In this document: positions 11,401-20,385 of the stretch, piece by piece
How the letters are laid out: each line of letters starts with the position of its first letter
Position numbering within the stretch: position 1 is the first letter of the stretch
Source of the DNA: Larix sibirica
Lineage: Eukaryota > Streptophyta > Pinopsida > Pinales > Pinaceae
Reading direction: 5' to 3'
DNA: 20,385 nucleotides
Assembly (NCBI GenBank): GCA_004151065.3
Contig: NWUY0300000091.1
Coordinates: 1 to 20,385 of the forward strand
Position numbers and translations under genes: made by a program
Notes under the pieces: model-generated
Database searches by the model: none
What the model was told of the DNA's origin: nothing
What the model saw: only the letters and a program-made list of their open reading frames with translations

Positions 11401-13988
11401 CATTGAAGTTTGATTTCTTCCCAATTTTGTCTCATTTAAATCCCTTTTCATCCCTTTTCATAGATCACTTATTAGTGTTCTCTATTTATTTTCTGCAATT
11501 TTATGTTTTGGTTAGTTGGTAAATCTTGGGTGGTAGGTCTACTAATTTTGAAATTGGATAGTCTTATGCAATTGTGTAGGGGTGATCTCAAATTTCATTG
11601 TAAAGAGTGTTGTTGTTAGTAGATGCATACTATATACCAAATAAATAATTTGTTTTGAATACTCTAGTATGTTAATAAGGTATTGTTAAAAGTATATTGA
11701 TGTCAAGAATTTTGAAAATGAGAAGAATTGTGGAAACCCAGAGAGACATGGAAATACTGCCTTCCAATTATTAGGAAGGATCTACTGAGGATAATACAAA
11801 CCTCATTTTGCGGGAAAATTGGAGGTGTTGTATGAGGTCAAATTCTCTTTTTTTTCTTAAAAGAATGAAGACATCTTTTATCAAGAGCATCGAATGATTG
11901 ACTTTTCCAAACACCATGAATAAAGCCAAGAGTATCAATAATGACCTAATTGTTTCCCTTATCATGCTGTCTGTGAGAAAAACTCTACTAGAAAAAGGAA
12001 AAACAATCCCCTTGGATATATTGTTGCATTTAACAATACAAACTTATGAAGATCCTATCTTTTTTTTGTTTGAATTTGGGGTTGTCATTGGTATGACTAT
12101 GTGAAGAATGAACAATAATCCTCCATGGTGGCATAATTGTCAAGTAGAAATCTAAAGGTGGAAAGACTAAAACATAGTGATCCAAACCCCTTTGTTTTTG
12201 GTATGTATGGACATAATTCTAAATTTGGTTATCCATTCGAGCAACACAATAGATTTTTTATGCCATCATGGGTATCCTTAGGTTGAACTATCTAAATATA
12301 TATATGTTCAAATATCTTGAACTTTTTTTGTACATATAACCCATGCAAGTGCTCCTAATGCCCCTTGCTCTCTCCATCTACAAAACAATTCTTGTTTCAT
12401 ATGCATAACCTTTATTGCCTCTTACAAATCCTAATTAAAAATTGTAACCTCAAGCAATAACAAACAACCCTAAATCAGCCCCAAACAAGTGGAAACATGT
12501 GGCTAAACACTAATCACATAAACCTATCTTGCCTTGCAACCAACCCACATATATAACTAGAAATCCACTTATAGAAAAGGATCTAGATATGTAACTTGTG
12601 CAAAATCATTTTGTAATTAAGGAGCATGCCTCTAATACATATGTCGATGACTAGAAACAACAAAATAACATGAGCCATCATGCCAAGTAATGTCTCAATA
12701 AGGCAAATATATGCAAGTAACTACAGGAAATTACCATGGCCTAATTCATGTACAACAAATCCAACAACCAACAATCAAGGAAAAATAAAATACAAAAAAT
12801 ACAAAAAATGTAGCATATTGAGCAAGATCCATCTCAGTAGAGGCATTCTCTTCACAAAAAAATGCAACTTATTGAAGAGAAAGCATAGGGGTGGGATTTG
12901 GTTTTGGGAACACATTTATTAATCTGAATCACGAAATTTCCTTAGTATGAGTTATTAAGGACACCCCGTGGTGGGTGGAATCCAATGGTGAAGAAGATCA
13001 AGAAGATAGGGATGAGTATAGGTCATTGACCTCGAAGTGGGAAAAAATAACACGAATGCAAAACATCACGTGTCTTGATCATTGGCCAATGCAAAAATCT
13101 TAAAGAGACAAGGATTTGAAATACTTCTTCCGAGATCCCAAAATAAGAAGACATATAAAGTGGATTTGCACTTTAGAGTATGGTTAGATTTATTTATTTT
13201 CAAATGTGGTCATGAACTCTACATTAACATCAAATATGAAAGGGGAAAGTTTGAAATACATGAGAAACACACAAGGACTCCTTCACACAAATGTGCAAAT
13301 TTGTAGGGCATCCTTTCAAAGGCCCATAAACAATATATGCAATTGAAGGAGACGACAAACCTATTCATCAATTATATTGAAGGTTGGATAAAGTGGTGGT
13401 AATAGCAAAACGTAGTAAAAATATGGACATATGCATTAATTAGAGGGAAGTGAACAATGAGATCAAACCATGTAAGAGTATTCAAATCTATTTGGAAGAA
13501 AGAGATTAAATGCAAGGCATGGATTATGGCTAATGGTTGTTTATTGAGTAGAGAGGTATGAAGATTACAAAATCACTCAATAAGCATGCATTCACCTTTT
13601 GGAAAAAGCCTTATAGAGCATAACAAGTCTTCCCATGGAATATGATCATATAAATTATGAAATTTATATGCAACATGAACATAAATTAGCTCAGGGTTGT
13701 TGACTATGCCATGTGATTAGCACATAGACCTTTCCATTTCAAATCTAGGTACAAAGCAAAAACATTAGAGGAATTTTGAAGGTCTAAAAGACAAATAACA
13801 AAAGCTAAGGCTACAACAAACTCAAAACCTTTGTTTTTTCCTCTCCCAATAAAATAAACATGGACAATAAAATGCCACGTGTCATGCTTGAAGGTTTTAG
13901 CTATCTTTAGCATTGTGAAAATACATCATTGCATAATTTTTTGTATGGTCTAATATGCACACATTTTAAGATGTTAGTGTTGACATTG
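11401..13988. other. AT-rich DNA without a supported gene
   Basis: Open frames of 60-80 codons occur on both strands (for example around 11771-12104, 12680-12922 and 13082-13306), but they lack domains and splice context. A perfect 10-base tandem pair (TCCCTTTTCA) lies at 11441-11460, and an ATACAAAAA pair near 12790-12807. Two G-box words (CACGTG) at 13067 and 13876 each continue as CACGTGTC, with no gene placed to use them. Confidence 0.4.
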
Positions 13989-14213
13989 GTACTAGTAAAT
14001 TGTTGAAGGATTTTGGAGATGAACGTTGGCTAGGCAGAAGGGGATTCTAGAGATTGTTGCTAACTCACTACAATGTGATTCCAGAGTTTGTTGCTAGTTA
14101 GGCATACAAGGGTTTTGGAGATTGATGTAGAGAGATTCTAGAGATTGATGCCTAACCATAGAAGGATTGGGAATTTGATGCTCGCTAAGTGTGAGGGGAT
14201 TCAAGTGTTTTGG
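13989..14213. repeat. Minisatellite with a 34-base unit, about 7 copies
   Basis: Units can be cut as 13989-14024, 14025-14058, 14059-14092, 14093-14126, 14127-14149, 14150-14179 and 14180-14213. Four of them are exactly 34 bases. The shared core is GCTAG..AGGC, then GGATT, then CTAGAGATTGAT, with many substitutions and two shortened units. The array is not coding. Confidence 0.8.
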
Positions 14214-14223
14214 ATTTATAGCC

Positions 14224-14570
14224 AATCTCTGCAAAACATTCAAGATAGTTTTCACTCTATTATTAGAGGCAAAGCCTATGAAACATTCTAAAGGGTTTCC
14301 ATTCCATTAGAGGCAATTCCCATTAAAATTTTTAGAGTGTTTTTAATTTTATTGGAGTCAATCCTTGCACATTCAAGGGGGGGTTTGGTTCTATTGGTAC
14401 TACTAATATAAAACATTTTAGAGAATTTTTCATTTTATTAGAGGTAAATCTTACAAAATATTCCAAAAGTTTTTTCACTTTGTTGGAATGAAACATTGCA
14501 AAACATTTGAAAAGGTTTTCTAAATTGATTAGAACTAATGTTCTAAAGATTGGAATTTTTATTTTCTAGC
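14224..14570. repeat. Minisatellite with a 45-base unit, about 7.5 copies
   Basis: Units fall at 14224-14270, 14271-14314, 14315-14359, 14360-14404, 14405-14445, 14446-14490, 14491-14536 and a partial one at 14537-14570. Lengths are 41-47 bases. The consensus is roughly AATCCTTGCAAAACATTC, then AAAGGGTTT, then a T-rich stretch and ATTAGAGGC. It begins 10 bases after the 34-base array ends and shares no obvious unit with it. Confidence 0.8.
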
Positions 14571-15849
14571 ATTCCCATCCTTAAATAATTAAGAATAAGT
14601 TTTAAGTTACAAGAGACATTTTTATTTTCTATTTTCTATTGTTTGAATTAATATCCATGTATTTAGGTTCACATATTTATAAAGTGAATTTTATGAGTAA
14701 AGGATAAAAAATAATGATGAAATTTGTTACTAGATATAACCATTTTTGAGGTTCTAACAATGCGCGCTCTCTTATATATATAACAAAACTATTTATAGGT
14801 ACAATTAGATTGGCATCATTGGTTTTAACTGTTATATGACAAAAATGCCAATGTATAATAATTATAATTGTATTTTTAAAGATTTAATAGTATTATAATG
14901 ATAATATGTTGCTTACCGTACTTTAAGATCAATAAGATTTATTGAACAAATATAGGGAATTTGATTAAATATTTTTCACAAGGTCATTCTTATAATTGAA
15001 CACTGTGGAAATGAAAGTATCAAGGCCATTATGATTTTCGTAAGTGAGGAGGTCTAGAATGTTAATTAAGTTACGAAATTGTATAAAGTTATGTCTTATA
15101 TCATTAGAGGGAGAGAAAAGTAGAAGGAAATGGTGTTCATCCTTGTAGAAATTTCAAGAAATTGGTGCTTATTGCAAATTAAGAAATTCATGTCGACCTT
15201 GAGGTTCCTCGAATCTATTTCCTTTCAACTTTCAACCTTAGGGCTGAATTCGAAATATCAATTCTTCAAAAGTGTATATTCCACTTCTATCCAACCAAAT
15301 ACACATGGCAACCCAAAAAAATAAACACCAAACAATTGTAGTTCAAGGGAACCGTGTTTGCAATGCTTAGGGCATAAATCCCAATATTTAACTAATATGA
15401 AATTACTCCTTAACAATAAATTTTTTATAGTAACAAATTTTCTCTCTTAACTTCTGTATGCTTGTCAAATTAGTGATCAAAATTTGCTATGTGTTTATGA
15501 TAAACAATGCACCAAACAATGCTAGAAATGACTCATTCACCATGGGAATATAAGTTGAAAATAAGATATGCATGTACACAAAGTTTGGACAACAAAGTAC
15601 TCTTCATATATACATAAGAAAGAAGATATTGAATATATACTAACAACGTATCAAAAGTTGGTACAAGATAGTCCTTCAAGCTTATCACATGCTAGGACTC
15701 TCCAATGCCTCCAGATCCTAGCTAGGGCATCCACCAACAATAGAAACCCCTAACCAATAATACAAAGGCCTATCAAGGTATCCTTCTTAGTTATCTAGCC
15801 ACAACACAAACTCCACGACAAGCTAGCACCAACTCCGACAAGCTCCCCT
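14571..15849. other. AT-rich DNA without a supported gene
   Basis: The stretch contains a TATATATA run near 14770 and several short open frames (such as 15130-15324 and 15568-15753) with no recognisable motif or splice context. Nothing else is supported. Confidence 0.4.
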
Positions 15850-16830
15850 TGATCTTTTCCCAAGCTTGCCTCACACAGGCTCTCCAAGCAAAGCATGCTA
15901 TGTTTCCTTTAGTGTTTCTTTGCCACAAACCTTATGTCCTTCTCATAAAAATTATTGAAACCATAGCACTTCAAGTATCCTCTAGGTTTTGTCTCTCACA
16001 AAACCAAACACCTTCCGTTGTTGCATAAAGACAATTACAAAGACTCAAGACAAGTTCATCTTCAAGATACAATTGATCTGATGATTTTTCACATACTTCT
16101 GCATGAAGACCACAATTAAAGAGTCTCTCCTCCCATTACATATAATAGGTGAGGGAGACCATCCATAGTAAAGTGGACTAGGTCCACAAGTAACCTAATC
16201 CACTCCTTGAGATAAGGTCTCCAAGTGAAACACTCTCTCTCCAAGGTGTACATATGTGAAGACAAGGTTCCTCAAACAATGTGCTCTTTAAACACATGCT
16301 CCAAGTGTTAAGTTCTTCTTAGCACAAGGTTCCTCGCTCTCCAAGACAAGAATACAATGCTCCAACCCTTCTTCTTAGCAAATGTCTCAGGATCACATAC
16401 AACCCAAGCAATGTGCTTTCAACCCATGTGTCCTCATGTTGAAGAATGCATCCTCTTGAGGCATGCCATGTGGTCCTAGTAATCCCAAGGCTGAGTGCCC
16501 TCCCTCCTAGTGCTCAATGCTCCTCCTCCAAGGTGGATCCAAGTTCCAACACCCATGCAAGCAACCATCCTCCTCAACATGTGTGCCATGTAGAAGATAA
16601 CAATGCGACATAAGATAACCACCCCACCAAAGATGTGTGCAACATCTAGCACCAAGTTCAAAGTCAAGCAACCACCCATAGGAAGCTATCCAAATGTCAA
16701 CCAAAAGGTCTAAGATACAACTAATGGGTTAGGGTTTCACCATGCACCCCACGTCAGATGAAGGCACCCCTAGCATGGTGTAAACACTTTTGGAGCAACC
16801 AAAAGGTAACAATCCTCAACCTTTTGTTGT
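15850..16830. repeat. Pyrimidine-rich region with recurring CTCCAAG
   Basis: The plus strand is unusually rich in C and T. CTCCAAG occurs at 15882, 16219, 16239, 16299, 16339 and 16526, often preceded by CT. AAGGTTCCTC occurs twice (about 16264 and 16326), and CAACCAAAAGGT-like words recur near 16697 and 16798. This looks like degenerate low-copy repeat or LTR DNA. The long minus-strand open frames here follow from the base skew, which leaves few stops, and are not called genes. Confidence 0.45.
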
Positions 16831-18369
16831 ATCATAAATTTTAAATATTCACCCATCTTGAAAATCACTTTTGGGTTAGTCTAGTGACAAGTTTCACTGT
16901 GTAGGCCATTAGCAACAATTCTTATTTTGATAATGTTTTTTTTCCCTTTAAGATTCAATGTTGGAAACATTTCAACTTCCTTTTATTAATGACTTCATTA
17001 TCGTTTTAATGATTATCTTTAAACTTCATAGGGATGTAAGATTTAATAAAATTGATATTAATAATTTGATTATCTTGTTTTATGTTCCAATAGTTAAGCC
17101 AAGCCTCAGAACCCTAGTCCAATTTTTTTTAAACGTGTGGTCGCTACTACTCATACTAGAAGCAATAACATGGAGCCTCTCTTTATCCCCAACTGAGCAA
17201 TTTATGCTTATAATCTAAACAACATCAAATTTTACACTCCATAAAAGTATATCCAACTTCAATCAAGAGAATGGGGTCATGTGTGTTTCATTTTTGTTAA
17301 AATTATAGGTTATGAAGCATTTTGAGATTTGCTCATTTTTATTCTAAATCTCATGAGGGATGCTACATGATCAAATTTCTCATTGCAATAAAGAATAACC
17401 AGAATAACTAAAGTGTTAACAATTAATTATTTCTTATCTTAGTTTGAGAGCTCAATGTTTATACATTAGTTTTTGAAATCGTGATAAGTTTTCCAACCAC
17501 TATTGATTCCTCTCTCACCATTTTGATTCCAATGCAAATAGCAATTGAAATAGATACCCAAATTCTTATAAGTTGCACCTCTTCAAGGGTGTTATCACTA
17601 TACAAAATAGGGGGATAACTTTTTTTATTAGATTTAATTATTATAATTTTGTTTTTATTACTATTAGTGACAAGTTCATAATTTTTGTAGAATCACTAGT
17701 GAACTTTGAGTTGCTTTTCAAGATCTTGATAATTTTTGCAAGAAGAACAACATTGTAGTCTAACATATAAAAGGATGCATTCCTCGGAAAAATGAGATTT
17801 ATTTTTTAGTAAATCTAATTAAATTAATTAACTTTTTTCATGTATTATTTTGTTACAAAAATTAAAATTTCAAATTTAATTATGACTTTTTCTAATTTCC
17901 AAAAAATTTAATAAAAAATACAGTATATGGACTTTCATTCCACAACTCCCTTAGTAATTAATTTTTTTTTTGAATTAAATTAAATTGAAAATTATTAATA
18001 ATTAAAATTTCATATGATATTTTTTTTGAAAAACTACTTAAAAGAGTTTCTACCATGAATCCTTGCAACAAAAGTTAAATATATGCAAAATAATACTATA
18101 GATACCAAGACAATTTTGAATTTAAAACAATTTCTATCATCAATCCTCAGTCCCTATAACAAAGTAAAATAACAATAAAACTAAAACTAAATAATAATAA
18201 CTATTAATGAATTATTTTAAGTGGTATGATTTTTATTGATAACTAAAAACTTTTAATAACACATATTAATCCCTACAAGCTGCTCTTAAATCAGGTTAAG
18301 AGAAACCTTTTCTTCTCATTCACAAGTGAGAATCTAAAGCATAACAAACACACAAATAAAATACTAGAG
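16831..18369. other. Very AT-rich DNA without a supported gene
   Basis: From about 17760 to 18260 the sequence is almost entirely A and T, with long T and A runs and AATTAAATTAA-type words. Such DNA can act as a matrix attachment or promoter-distal spacer region, but nothing in the sequence proves this. The short open frames at 16958-17218 and 17573-17758 are hydrophobic because of T-richness and are probably chance. Confidence 0.45.
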
Positions 18370-18374
18370 CATTG

Positions 18375-18382
18375 TATAAAAG
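18375..18382 (+). promoter_or_regulatory. TATA-like box upstream of candidate exons
   Basis: GTATAAAAGCCC matches a plant TATA box well. It lies after the AT-rich block and about 310 bases before an ATG in a strong start context at 18691. Its role as a promoter is inferred from position only. Confidence 0.3.
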
Positions 18383-18518
18383 CCCATTTTGAAAGGTGGC
18401 CGTGGTTGAATTATTAATAGGTGGAGGGAGGGTTTACAAACCAGTGTAAAAAAATAAAATGCGAAAAAGAAAGGAGAAAAAGAGGTGAGCAAGGGTTTTA
18501 TACGTGGGAGCGAGTTGA

Positions 18519-18620
18519 GGATATAGTGTGATATTTGATCAAACTAGACAGTATGAATGCAAAGATCTGGCCACAGAATTACTGCGGGAATTAACTGGAG
18601 CCACAAAAGAATCTGGTTAA
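18519..18620 (+). other. Coding-like 33-codon open segment
   Basis: The segment is open from GYSVIF through DLATELLRELTGATKESG to a TAA. It has a balanced, amphipathic composition unlike the surrounding AT-rich frames. It contains no ATG, so it would have to be an internal exon or the remains of one. A GTTAAG donor-like site lies at 18616, and a TTTTTCCAG acceptor-like site ends at 18675, but splicing there leads to an immediate stop. I do not recognise the peptide. Confidence 0.2.
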
Positions 18621-18690
18621 GTGTCTTATGGGACTTTCTTGAATTTCTTTCTTGTACCATTTTGAGTTTTTCCAGAGTAAATAAACAACC

Positions 18691-18789
18691 ATGGTATTAG
18701 AAGAAGAACTCAAGGACTCTGCAAGACATGGGGACTGGGCTGAATTAGATATCAAAGAAATCGTACTAGATATAGGTGACTGCAAATAA
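18691..18789 (+). CDS. Short ORF or first exon in a strong start context
   Basis: ATG sits in AACAACCATGG, a near-ideal plant translation-start context, with an in-frame TAA nine bases upstream. The 32-codon reading starts MVLEEELKDSARHGDWAEL and continues DIKEIVLDIGDCK to a TAA. It is acidic and well mixed, which is unusual for this AT-rich window. A donor-like AG/GTGACT lies at 18775/18776. If it were used, the exon would end in phase 1, matching the acceptor phase of the candidate exon at 19491. I do not recognise a family. It could be a real first exon, a small peptide or uORF, or chance. Confidence 0.25.
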   Translation: MVLEEELKDSARHGDWAELDIKEIVLDIGDCK

Positions 18790-19036
18790 AATGCCCTTAA
18801 AATGAGTGCGTCAATTATAAAGGTCTAATTTGAATATAATTTTATGGCCTCATTTAACGAGATTGAGCTCTGTACTCTATGATTGCAGCTATCAGGTTTC
18901 CTGCTATATATATACACTAGCTTCGTTTTAATTTCAGCTTTGTCTTTCCCCAATTTGGAAACAATACAATTAATTTAATTAGCTTGCGATATTGAAATCC
19001 GACCTTGTTGGACTTCTATTGCCAGGGACTTGTATC

Positions 19037-19150
19037 TAACCCTAAATGCTAACCAGCACTAGCATTATCACAAGTACTGGCATAAGTACAAGCACAAATT
19101 ATTAACCCCAACTGCAAACACCCGCACTAGCATTAGCACAAGCATAAGTG
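19037..19150. repeat. Diverged 66-base tandem duplication
   Basis: Copy 1 starts TAACCCTAAATGC at 19037 and copy 2 starts TAACCCCAACTGC at 19103. Both contain GCACTAGCATTA, then CACAAG and GCATAAGT. Copy 2 loses similarity after about 19150. Shorter GCACAAG/AGTAC words inside suggest an older, smaller unit. Confidence 0.7.
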
Positions 19151-19247
19151 GCAAACATGTCACGAGGCGACTTGAAACTCCACGGGCACATTAACAACCG
19201 ATAAATATTGAATTATTCGTGCTAATATTGAGTTTTCCAGATTAAAA

Positions 19248-19267
19248 ATTTCTATATATTTCTATAT
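19248..19267. repeat. Perfect 10-base tandem pair
   Basis: ATTTCTATAT occurs twice in direct succession. It is a minor simple repeat in AT-rich DNA. Confidence 0.85.
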
Positions 19268-19362
19268 GTATTCTTTATGGATATTTATGCTAAAACTTTT
19301 CTTGGATTGTATTGTATGTACAGTACTTTTCGCTAGTAGGCGTTGAACCTCAGTTTGGAATG

Positions 19363-19500
19363 AAGCACAAGCCTGACATATTTTTTCTTCTCATGGAAAG
19401 GAGGAATTGATTTGAATTTTGGTGTACCTGGAAGAGGCCAACAAACAACTGTTGAAAGTTGATGCTGGATTAAGATAAGAATTATGTCAGGCATGCACTT
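19363..19500. repeat. Imperfect inverted repeat with 18-base arms
   Basis: Bases 19363-19380 and the reverse complement of 19483-19500 agree at 15 of 18 positions, including ten consecutive ones (GCCTGACATA). The spacer is 102 bases, and weak further pairing continues inward. The geometry resembles a plant small-RNA precursor, but I recognise no known miRNA sequence in it. Confidence 0.5.
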
Positions 19501-19544
19501 GAAACACCATGCAAGGAACCAATCTGCTATAAAGCGATTCACAG
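19491..19544 (+). other. Candidate small exon (speculative)
   Basis: An acceptor-like TTATGTCAG precedes GC ATG CAC, and a donor-like ACAG/GTACCA follows 19544. The open reading between them is MHLKHHARNQSAIKRFTG. Its entry and exit are both phase 1, matching the donor phase at 18775 and the acceptor phase at 19939. Phase agreement at two junctions has roughly a one-in-nine chance of being accidental, so this is weak support. No family is recognised. Confidence 0.15.
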
Positions 19545-19922
19545 GTACCAGGTATCCCTAACTCTATTCCTAAATATTTTGAAAATATACTTTATTTCTT
19601 AATTTTATGAACCCAAGTAAGTATGATCTTTAAATAGTTGATATGACTATTTGGATTTATAGATGTTTCACATGGTGTCTGGAAAAAGCCACTATGTTTG
19701 GATTAGAACATGCCTACTAGTTTTAGAAATTTTCTAAGACAGATAAGAATCAATCGCTGAATACAATTATGATTTTATATCATAATCAAGGTGATCTGAA
19801 AGAGGTATTTACAATTGGCAGAGCTTTAAGAAAGCAGGCACAACCTAGTGAGCTTGAAAACATAGAGATATGCAGCTTTTGGAACCATCTATAATAAGTT
19901 TAAATATTGAAATAAAATTTAC

Positions 19923-20210
19923 ATGAGAGACAAGTCAGGGGATAAAATTATGGAGCTATGTGATATGGAAGTAGAGTTTGGACCTACTAAGGTAATACAT
20001 TTTTTTGGTTTTTTAATATTTGAAAATAATTGAAAAATCCTTTCAATATAAATAACAAGAGATGCCTGTCGTCGATATTGTATATGGTTAGTGCTTCCCA
20101 TTTCAACACAGATATTTGCGGCAAGAAGACTATGGCTACAAGAGGAACATGAAGAAAACATGAAAATTTTAAAGCAGCTAGAAATTGAAATCTATATTAA
20201 TATCCACTAG
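19923..20210 (+). CDS. Candidate two-exon 3' gene end, unknown family
   Basis: The first segment runs from ATG 19923 to AAG 19991 (MRDKSGDKIMELCDMEVEF then GPTK). A GTAATA donor and a T-rich 120-base intron (19992-20111) follow, ending CATTTCAACACAG. The second segment, 20112-20210, begins IFAARRLWLQEEHEENMKIL, is predicted to be helical and charged (coiled-coil-like), and stops at TAG. Reading through the intron meets a stop, while removing it joins two open frames in phase 0. That is the main evidence. An alternative acceptor at 19938 (GTCAG) would make the first segment an internal exon linked to upstream pieces. I do not recognise the protein. It could be the C-terminal end of a gene whose other exons lie upstream, or a pseudogene fragment. 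Confidence 0.4.
19992..20111 (+). other. Predicted 120-base GT-AG intron
   Basis: It starts GTAATACATTTT, is rich in T, has a possible branch region GGTTAGTGC about 25 bases before the end, and closes with CATTTCAACACAG. The length is typical of short plant introns. Confidence 0.4.
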
Positions 20211-20313
20211 ACACCAAACCAGGTCAAAGGGACAAGCTATTACATTCATCATACGTTTCTTGTCCAATAACATAGTCTAAGATTTTATTTGGACACTGAT
20301 AAGGCTTCCTAGA
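20211..20313. other. Non-coding tail before the terminal hairpin
   Basis: There is no coding segment and no repeat in this stretch. No clear AATAAA polyadenylation signal was seen close after the stop at 20210. Confidence 0.4.
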
Positions 20314-20385
20314 ATTAGTCTAGGACGAATGTTAAATAACTCAGACTTGTGAGTCTGAGTTATTTAACATTCGTCCTAGACTAAT
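20314..20385. repeat. Perfect 34-bp inverted repeat at the window end
   Basis: Bases 20314-20347 are the exact reverse complement of 20352-20385, separated by the 4-base loop TGTG. The right arm finishes at the very last base of the window, so the palindrome may be longer than seen. Arms this long and perfect are rare by chance. A fold-back at a contig end, where sequence is read back along the opposite strand, would give exactly this pattern. A natural hairpin element or young foldback insertion is the alternative. Confidence 0.97.

Noticed and set aside
13067-13881. Two G-box words (CACGTGTC) at 13067 and 13876
   Set aside because: No gene or promoter lies next to either, and six-base words recur by chance in 20 kb.
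16476-16704. Two overlapping minus-strand open frames of about 65 codons
   Set aside because: They arise from the pyrimidine skew of the plus strand, which removes stops. Their composition is odd and no domain or start context supports them.
19333-19440. KHKPDIFFLLMERRN reading, similar to the start of a LINE endonuclease
   Set aside because: It stops after about 20 codons and no downstream endonuclease or reverse-transcriptase motif follows. The similarity is too short.
20352-20385. Terminal CTAAT after a hairpin, as in a Helitron 3' end
   Set aside because: In Helitrons the short hairpin precedes the CTRR end. Here CTAAT is part of a much longer perfect stem, and no Helitron protein or 5' TC end is seen.
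1-20385. Search for tRNA, rRNA, organellar inserts and CRISPR arrays
   Set aside because: No GTTCRA-type tRNA arm with a matching fold, no rRNA or organellar gene words and no regularly spaced identical repeats were found by eye.

Overview
This window looks like nuclear DNA from a seed plant with a large, repeat-filled genome. A conifer is my best guess, though nothing here proves it. The sequence is AT-rich and has no reading frame longer than about 100 codons. No rRNA, tRNA, CRISPR array or prokaryotic operon structure is visible. The only confidently recognised gene piece is a 150-base exon on the minus strand (3278-3427). It has canonical splice sites and encodes part of an AHK1-type hybrid histidine kinase, a plant osmosensor and two-component receptor. 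Neither neighbouring exon was found within the window. The exon therefore either sits in a gene with introns of many kilobases, as is common in conifers, or is an isolated duplicate.

Layout. Bases 1-2443 look like decayed LTR-retrotransposon DNA, with a possible LTR at 835-2428. Bases 2444-5260 hold the AHK1-like exon and its flanking intronic sequence. A 2-base assembly gap (NN) lies at 5261-5262. Bases 5263-6660 are low-information DNA with one short coding-like stretch. Bases 6660-7930 are less AT-rich and coding-like on both strands, and probably a decayed mobile element or pseudogene. Bases 7930-10375 hold little beyond a TC microsatellite. Bases 10376-11400 appear to be a decayed Ty1/copia gag remnant with a nested tandem duplication. 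Bases 13989-14570 hold two different minisatellites back to back, with units of about 34 and about 45 bases. Bases 15850-16830 are pyrimidine-rich with a recurring heptamer. Bases 17760-18260 are extremely AT-rich.

The last 2 kb (18370-20210, plus strand) has the best chance of holding an unrecognised gene. It contains a TATA-like box, a short ORF in a strong plant start context, and two open segments that join in frame across a 120-base GT-AG intron. The window ends in a perfect 34-bp inverted repeat with a 4-base loop that runs exactly to the last base. This is either a fold-back assembly artefact or a truncated natural palindrome.

I see no evidence that the genes here work together as one system. 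The interest lies in the lone histidine-kinase exon, the structured repeats and the unexplained exon chain near the right edge.
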